Assembly (NCBI GenBank): GCA_014378465.1
Contig: JACMNQ010000070.1
Span: 39,626-103,625, forward strand
Reading direction: 5' to 3'
Length of the DNA: 64,000 bases
From: Oligoflexia bacterium
Lineage (GTDB): Bacteria; Bdellovibrionota; UBA1018
The notes under the pieces are model-generated. The model ran no database searches. It was not told where the DNA came from and was given only the letters and a program-made list of their open reading frames with translations. The position numbers and the translations under genes are program-made. This document shows positions 59,904-64,000 of the stretch, piece by piece (the first letter of the stretch is position 1; each line of letters opens with the position of its first letter).

Positions 59904-60289
59904 TCCTTCTTCCCCAGTTTGAAAGCGTCGGCAAAGGACTCGAGCGTATTCCTCGGTTTTGAGAAAATGGCCTCCATCACACTGCACGGTCGCACCAGGT
60001 AAAATTCCTGGAGCAGGCAGATCAATTGCCTCAAATCTTCGGTTTTGGGAAGAAACTGATGCCCAACTCCCCCCGGATGCCGGTCAATGACGCCCCTGCT
60101 GTAGAGATCCCCGAAACGCTTCTCAACGGAAGAGTCCGCGCTGGCCAGAGCCCGAGTGATCTCAGGAACGGTCCAGATCCGTGAAGGAGACTGCTGGAGC
60201 AGCAGCAGGACCTGCAGGAGCTCAATCGAGTCAAAATATTGGGCAAGAAACTGCTTGAGCTGCTCCGGCATGACTTCAGGCAAGATCAC
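59900..60289 (-). CDS. Small winged-helix-like protein
   Basis: The 129-residue soluble protein has the pattern of a winged-helix domain at about 20-90: SIELLQVLLLLQQSPSRIWT, VPEITRALASADSSVEKRFGDL and YSRGVIDRHPGGV. It has no recognised name. Its last bases overlap the first DUF5985-like start (ATGA), so it may regulate or sense for the two membrane proteins. Confidence 0.65.
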   Translation of the reverse strand: MILPEVMPEQLKQFLAQYFDSIELLQVLLLLQQSPSRIWTVPEITRALASADSSVEKRFGDLYSRGVIDRHPGGVGHQFLPKTEDLRQLICLLQEFYLVRPCSVMEAIFSKPRNTLESFADAFKLGKKE

Positions 60290-60304
60290 CTCTTCCCCTG
60301 AACT

Positions 60305-61195
60305 TCACTTGAGGACCATCGCCTTGATCTGCTTCACGGCAGCCGTATTTTCAGCTTCTCTTGACCAGAGCACGTACAGATTATCCTGAAGTTTGGGTGC
60401 ATCTTTGGGAATGCGCAGCGACTTAAGCCCTTCCGCTTCGCTGAAGACTCCGACGCCAAGTCCACGTTCACAGAGACTCAGAAGTGCACTCGGGTAGTCT
60501 GAGGTCACGACGGAGGAGGGAGTCAGGTCCGCTTCAATCAGAGCCTGCTCCGCAAAACTGCGATGCGCGGGTTCAGCGTTGCAGATCAGTAGCGGGAGCT
60601 TGGACAGCACTTCGGAGAAGCGGTGCCCTTCCCACTTGCGGGACACGAAGAATTTGATGGGAACGTTTGAAACCTGAATGCAGACCAGATCCCTTCGTTC
60701 CGGGATACGATCTGAAAAGCCGAAGTCAAACTGTGCCGTGGCAAGTCCTTCTTCGAGCCTTGCGTAGCCCGAGTGAAAGAGCTTCATGTTGAGATGCTCA
60801 TGTTTCCCGAGGTAATCACCGAGCAGCTGGTAAGCCGTTTCGATTGAAGGACTGGCGACGAGTCCGACCGAGACCGGGTAGCTCCCGAGCGGGACTGGGG
60901 AGACCACGTCAATGAGGCGCTGGCCGGCCTCAAACATTTCCTTGGCGTGTGCGTAAAGTCGATTGCCTTCTGGAGTCAGGACGAGTTTGCGATGCTGACG
61001 GTAGAAGAGCTGGAGCTCCAGACTTTTTTCGAGCTGAGTGAGATGGACACTGAGGGTGGATGGACTGAGTTCCAGCTTGTCGGCAGCTTCCTTGATGGAC
61101 CCGAAGGAGGCGATCTCCGAAAAATAATAGACCTGGTTCCAGTTGATCTGGCTCCCTTTATATCGAATTCCCGATTCAGCTCCAGTTTTTCGCAT
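60305..61195 (-). CDS. LysR family regulator, NhaR-like
   Basis: From the ATG at 61195 the product is 296 residues. The N-terminal INWNQVYYFSEIASFGSIKEAA and LELSPSTLSVHLTQLEKSL form the helix-turn-helix in the NhaR style; the C-terminal co-inducer domain includes ARLEEGLATAQFDFGFSDR. It is divergent from the ClC gene, 85 bases away, so probably regulates it, perhaps in response to sodium, chloride or pH. GTG at 61207 is an alternative start. Confidence 0.9.
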   Translation of the reverse strand: MRKTGAESGIRYKGSQINWNQVYYFSEIASFGSIKEAADKLELSPSTLSVHLTQLEKSLELQLFYRQHRKLVLTPEGNRLYAHAKEMFEAGQRLIDVVSPVPLGSYPVSVGLVASPSIETAYQLLGDYLGKHEHLNMKLFHSGYARLEEGLATAQFDFGFSDRIPERRDLVCIQVSNVPIKFFVSRKWEGHRFSEVLSKLPLLICNAEPAHRSFAEQALIEADLTPSSVVTSDYPSALLSLCERGLGVGVFSEAEGLKSLRIPKDAPKLQDNLYVLWSREAENTAAVKQIKAMVLK

Positions 61196-61280
61196 GGTTT
61201 TTCTCACATCGAAAATATTTCACATTGGCTTTATCAATGCAATACGAGTAAACTGCCACTGAAGGACTCAGTGAACTCAA

Positions 61281-62549
61281 ATGAACAGCCTTCAGAGAAA
61301 AACCTGCCTTCATGTTTCAGTCTGGACCGGGTCGGCGATCATCGGAATCAGTGCCGTTTTCTACGCGCGCCTGATCGCATTCGCACAGGCCGAATATTTC
61401 CGCGCCTTTGAAGCTCATTCAATGCTCGTCGCCGCTCTTTCTCCTCTCGCGTTTCTCGGCGCGACCGCCCTCGTGAGGCTTGGGGCACCTGAAGCAAAAG
61501 GCAGTGGTATCCCCCAGGTTCTTCAGGCCATTGAGCTTGCCAAAAATCCGGAGACCAGGGCCGCGGCGTGGCAGTCCGAATTCATTTCACTGCGAACGGG
61601 TTTCATCAAAATTCTCTCATCGACCCTGGGCATCATCGGGGGAGCTTCCATCGGGCGCGAGGGACCGACAGTTCAGATCGCGTCCTCGGCTTTCACCTGG
61701 GTGGGAAGACGCACGAAGAAGTGGGTGCCCGGGGTGGATCTGCATACTTACCTCGTGGCAGGGGCGGCAGCGGGGGTGGCGGCGGCCTTCAATACTCCGC
61801 TGGCCGGAATCACCTTTGCACTTGAAGAAATCGCCGAGGGTGCGTTTGGAAGCTTCAAGGAAATGATGATGCTCTCGGTGATCATCGGCGGAGTCACGGC
61901 ACAAGCGCTTCTTGGAGACTACCTCTATTTCGGGCACCCCATTCTGGGGGAAATCAAACTCTCTGTTCTGCCTCAGGCACTGCTCATCGGAACTGGAGCC
62001 GGACTTCTGGGCGGGGTCTTTGCGAAGCTGCTCTCCAATCCCGCGATCACGAGACTTCCTGGGAAGTGGTGGCTCCGCGCTCTGGTCTGCGGAGTGCTCT
62101 GTTCTCTGATCAGCGTCTGGACTCATGGCGATACCATCGGATCGGGATACGAGCCCACGCGTCGTGCACTCGAAGCGCTCAACCCGGACCAGGTCGATGG
62201 ACTCTTTCCTTTCTGGAAGCTGATCACGACGGTTCTCTCCTACCTGTCCGGCATGGCAGGGGGGATTTTTTCCCCTTCTCTTTCAATCGGGGCAGGAGTC
62301 GGGATCACTCTGGCGAAACTCTTTCACTTCGTGAATTTCAAGGCCTGTGCCCTCATCGGGATGGTCGCCTTCTTTTCGGCCGCCGTTCAGGCTCCTTTCA
62401 CGGCGGTCATCATCGTCACCGAAATGACCAACGAGCACGCTTTGATCATTCCCTTCATGATCGCCGCCTTTCTCGCGCACGCGCTCGGAAAAGCGTTCAT
62501 GCCAAAGCCTCTCTACCGATTTCTCGCAGACCGTCATACCGAAGCCTGA
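61281..62549 (+). CDS. ClC family chloride channel or H+/Cl- antiporter
   Basis: The 422-residue protein shows the selectivity-filter motifs GSGIP (74-78) and GREGPTVQIA with gating Glu127, then FNTPLAGITFALEEIAEG and a late GGIFSPSLSIGAGVG. The gating glutamate and an acid in the ALEE segment are present, which favours an H+/Cl- antiporter, but transport type is not certain. There is no C-terminal CBS domain. It is divergent from the NhaR-like regulator gene. Confidence 0.94.
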   Translation: MNSLQRKTCLHVSVWTGSAIIGISAVFYARLIAFAQAEYFRAFEAHSMLVAALSPLAFLGATALVRLGAPEAKGSGIPQVLQAIELAKNPETRAAAWQSEFISLRTGFIKILSSTLGIIGGASIGREGPTVQIASSAFTWVGRRTKKWVPGVDLHTYLVAGAAAGVAAAFNTPLAGITFALEEIAEGAFGSFKEMMMLSVIIGGVTAQALLGDYLYFGHPILGEIKLSVLPQALLIGTGAGLLGGVFAKLLSNPAITRLPGKWWLRALVCGVLCSLISVWTHGDTIGSGYEPTRRALEALNPDQVDGLFPFWKLITTVLSYLSGMAGGIFSPSLSIGAGVGITLAKLFHFVNFKACALIGMVAFFSAAVQAPFTAVIIVTEMTNEHALIIPFMIAAFLAHALGKAFMPKPLYRFLADRHTEA

Positions 62550-62629
62550 TCCGGCCCCGAAACTGCGGCAGCCTGAAAGACTGAGAGTTTCCTCAAGTCG
62601 TGTTAACCTCGACTCATGAAGGACGTCGG

Positions 62630-63736
62630 ATGAAGAAGATTCTCGTCACCGGCGCCACCGGTTTCGTGGGACAGCACCTCTGTGAAAAACTGCTCGCCTC
62701 ACATTACTCAGTGCGTGGCCTCTCCCGACGAGGGGATCCGGGCCCGCTCCCAAACCTTCCTTCGCGCGCGAAAATCGAATGGTTCAAGGGAGATCTGACC
62801 GAAGCCCCCACTCTCCTGCTCGCCTGCCAGGGAGTCGACGCCGTGATTCACGCAGGCGCCATGCGTCCGCTCCGAGGGACCGGAGGTTTTGAGGCCCACA
62901 ATGTCCAAGGCACGAAAAATCTGGCTGATGCCTTGAAGCACGCGATCACTCAACCTTCAGGACCAGCGCTTCTCATTTTCATTTCAAGTCTCGCGGCAGG
63001 CGGTCCAACTCCTGAAAGAAAGCCACTTCGACAGGAAACGGACTCGGACTCGCCGACCTCCACCTATGGTCGCAGCAAACTCGAGTGTGAGCGCATTCTG
63101 GAGCGCGAGCTCAGCACACTGCCCTGGATTTCCCTGCGACCGCCATCCGTCTATGGCCCCGGTGATGACGCCATGTTCAGCTTTTACAAACTCATCAGCC
63201 GAGGAATCATGCCGGTCATGGTGCCCAGAACACCCGGTCTCAAGAGCAAGTCACTGAGCCTGATCTATGTTCACGACCTCACTCATCAGATTCTGCAGGT
63301 CTTGAAAACCATGGACGGCGGACGATCGACGCCCTCGGCGGATTCCACCCTCTTGGCAAAACCGGAAAACTTCCGAAACGGAACCCTCGCGAGAAACGTT
63401 TTCTACGTGACTTCTCAGGACTCCATCCCGGTACCCGAGCTCACGCGGACCATCGCGCGTGCGATCGGAAAAAGACCGCACGCCATTCAAATCACCCCGT
63501 TCATCGTGGACGCACTTCTGCAGATCGCGAGAATCAGAAAGGCTTTCGGTTTCACTCGAGGCTGGAACAGCGAAAAGCTTCTGGACCTCATTCCGGACCG
63601 GTGGTGCTGTTCGGCGGCGCGTTTCAAGGAAACGTTCGGGGATCCTCACCCAACTCCTCTCGAGCAAGGCATCCAGACCACCGCGACCTGGTACGTGAAG
63701 TCCGGCTGGCTCAAGTCTCCGTTCAATTCTCTATGA
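62630..63736 (+). CDS. NAD(P)-dependent epimerase/dehydratase (extended SDR)
   Basis: From the ATG at 62630 (GAAGGA ahead) the product is 368 residues. The Rossmann fold is at the N-terminus (VTGATGFVGQHL), with GVDAVIHAGA, IFISSLAAGG and the catalytic STYGRSK (Tyr and Lys). The rest (RPPSVYGPGDDAMFSFYK) fits extended SDRs acting on sugar nucleotides or sterol-like ketones. The substrate is not evident. Confidence 0.92.
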   Translation: MKKILVTGATGFVGQHLCEKLLASHYSVRGLSRRGDPGPLPNLPSRAKIEWFKGDLTEAPTLLLACQGVDAVIHAGAMRPLRGTGGFEAHNVQGTKNLADALKHAITQPSGPALLIFISSLAAGGPTPERKPLRQETDSDSPTSTYGRSKLECERILERELSTLPWISLRPPSVYGPGDDAMFSFYKLISRGIMPVMVPRTPGLKSKSLSLIYVHDLTHQILQVLKTMDGGRSTPSADSTLLAKPENFRNGTLARNVFYVTSQDSIPVPELTRTIARAIGKRPHAIQITPFIVDALLQIARIRKAFGFTRGWNSEKLLDLIPDRWCCSAARFKETFGDPHPTPLEQGIQTTATWYVKSGWLKSPFNSL

Positions 63737-63897
63737 AAGACCCGCTGCACAGTTCGGCAACACTTGAGAAGGTTCCGATCCCGGTATCGCACGAAGCCCC
63801 GTCCATAAAAGCAGGATCGAAGCGATTCTCAGGGGGCTCGACTTCAGGACTCTCGATTGGAATCTCCCTCAATAAAGTGAGGCCAGATCAAATATAA
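63733..63897 (+). CDS. Possible 54-residue coupled small protein
   Basis: An ATG at 63733 overlaps the SDR stop (ATGA) and opens a 54-codon frame (MKDPLHSSATLEKVPIPVSH...). It has no recognisable motif and low-complexity composition. The coupling is the only support; it may be spurious. The remaining bases to 63988 hold no gene I can see. Confidence 0.25.
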   Translation: MKDPLHSSATLEKVPIPVSHEAPSIKAGSKRFSGGSTSGLSIGISLNKVRPDQI

Positions 63898-63988
63898 CGG
63901 GGTTTTATAAATTGAGCAGGGCTCGCTGCTGTGTTCGGATGGGGTTACGACACCAACCATCTTTCGCACGAACCAGGAGCCCCGCCCG

Positions 63989-64000
63989 ATGGGTAAACTA
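63989..64000 (+). CDS. Start of a gene truncated by the window edge
   Basis: ATGGGTAAACTA follows an AGGAG ribosome site at 63975-63979 and remains open to the end. Only MGKL can be read, so no function is proposed. Confidence 0.4.

Noticed and set aside
1..64000. CRISPR arrays, tRNA/rRNA genes, insertion sequences, phage genes
   Set aside because: I looked for repeat-spacer patterns, cloverleafs, transposase motifs and phage modules and saw none; a tRNAscan or ISfinder run could still find something I missed.

Overview
The window is gene-dense chromosomal DNA of roughly 57-58% GC by eye from a diderm (Gram-negative) bacterium. Evidence for the envelope type is the many lipobox lipoproteins, an OmpA-type lipoprotein, a TolC/MacA/MacB efflux operon, Lgt, and a cyclic beta-1,2-glucan synthase. 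The mix of many secreted or lipid-anchored hydrolases with HExxH or clan-CD-like motifs, hemerythrin, DUF883-like anchors, PurU, a deoxyhypusine-synthase homologue and a membrane-tethered aminopropyltransferase operon fits a Bdellovibrionota or 'deltaproteobacterial' lineage. This is inference; no rRNA, tRNA or other direct taxonomic marker was seen. I saw no CRISPR array, transposase, prophage or plasmid origin.

Region 0-9 kb: a DCC-family protein, a lipoprotein and a DUF3147 membrane protein, then a minus-strand operon (8912 down to 1668). It encodes two zinc-ribbon/DUF4178 proteins, a tiny Gly/His-tailed membrane protein, DUF350, a multi-TM spermidine-synthase-like protein, a Tat-type FAD amine oxidase-like protein, an unrecognised histidine-motif membrane protein, and the pyruvoyl S-adenosylmethionine decarboxylase SpeD/SpeH. 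Most junctions overlap or are coupled. SpeD makes the aminopropyl donor for the aminopropyltransferase. This is the best candidate for an undescribed system: polyamine chemistry organised at the membrane. A deoxyhypusine-synthase homologue lies at 56.4-57.4 kb.

Region 9-21 kb: an RGG-rich protein, a 2904-residue cyclic beta-1,2-glucan synthase and a CHASE-GAF histidine kinase. Region 21-30 kb: a run of exported proteins, namely a possible clan-CD cysteine peptidase, a glycerophosphodiesterase lipoprotein, an HELGH metalloprotease, a PLD-family protein, an OmpA lipoprotein, a metzincin-like protease and a polysaccharide deacetylase. Region 30-37 kb: an Old Yellow Enzyme, two outer-membrane-type proteins, ferrochelatase, and tandem paralogous lipoproteins with an HEFEH motif whose leaders are duplicated with the genes. 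Region 37-40 kb: a response regulator, then short single-TM proteins and a hemerythrin, resembling a stress-response cluster.

Region 40-51 kb: an SH3b protein, a secreted serine protease, PurU, then a minus-strand run tolC-macA-macB-lgt-TauE/SafE-DUF1634. Region 51-64 kb: an RsbRD-type histidine kinase, an RRM RNA-binding protein with RGG tail, an AI-2E-type permease, GH15 glucoamylase, a response regulator, the DHS homologue, a HAD phosphatase, two LysR regulators, an overlapping trio (winged-helix-like protein plus two DUF5985-like membrane proteins), a ClC antiporter or channel and an SDR epimerase. A new gene begins at the right edge.
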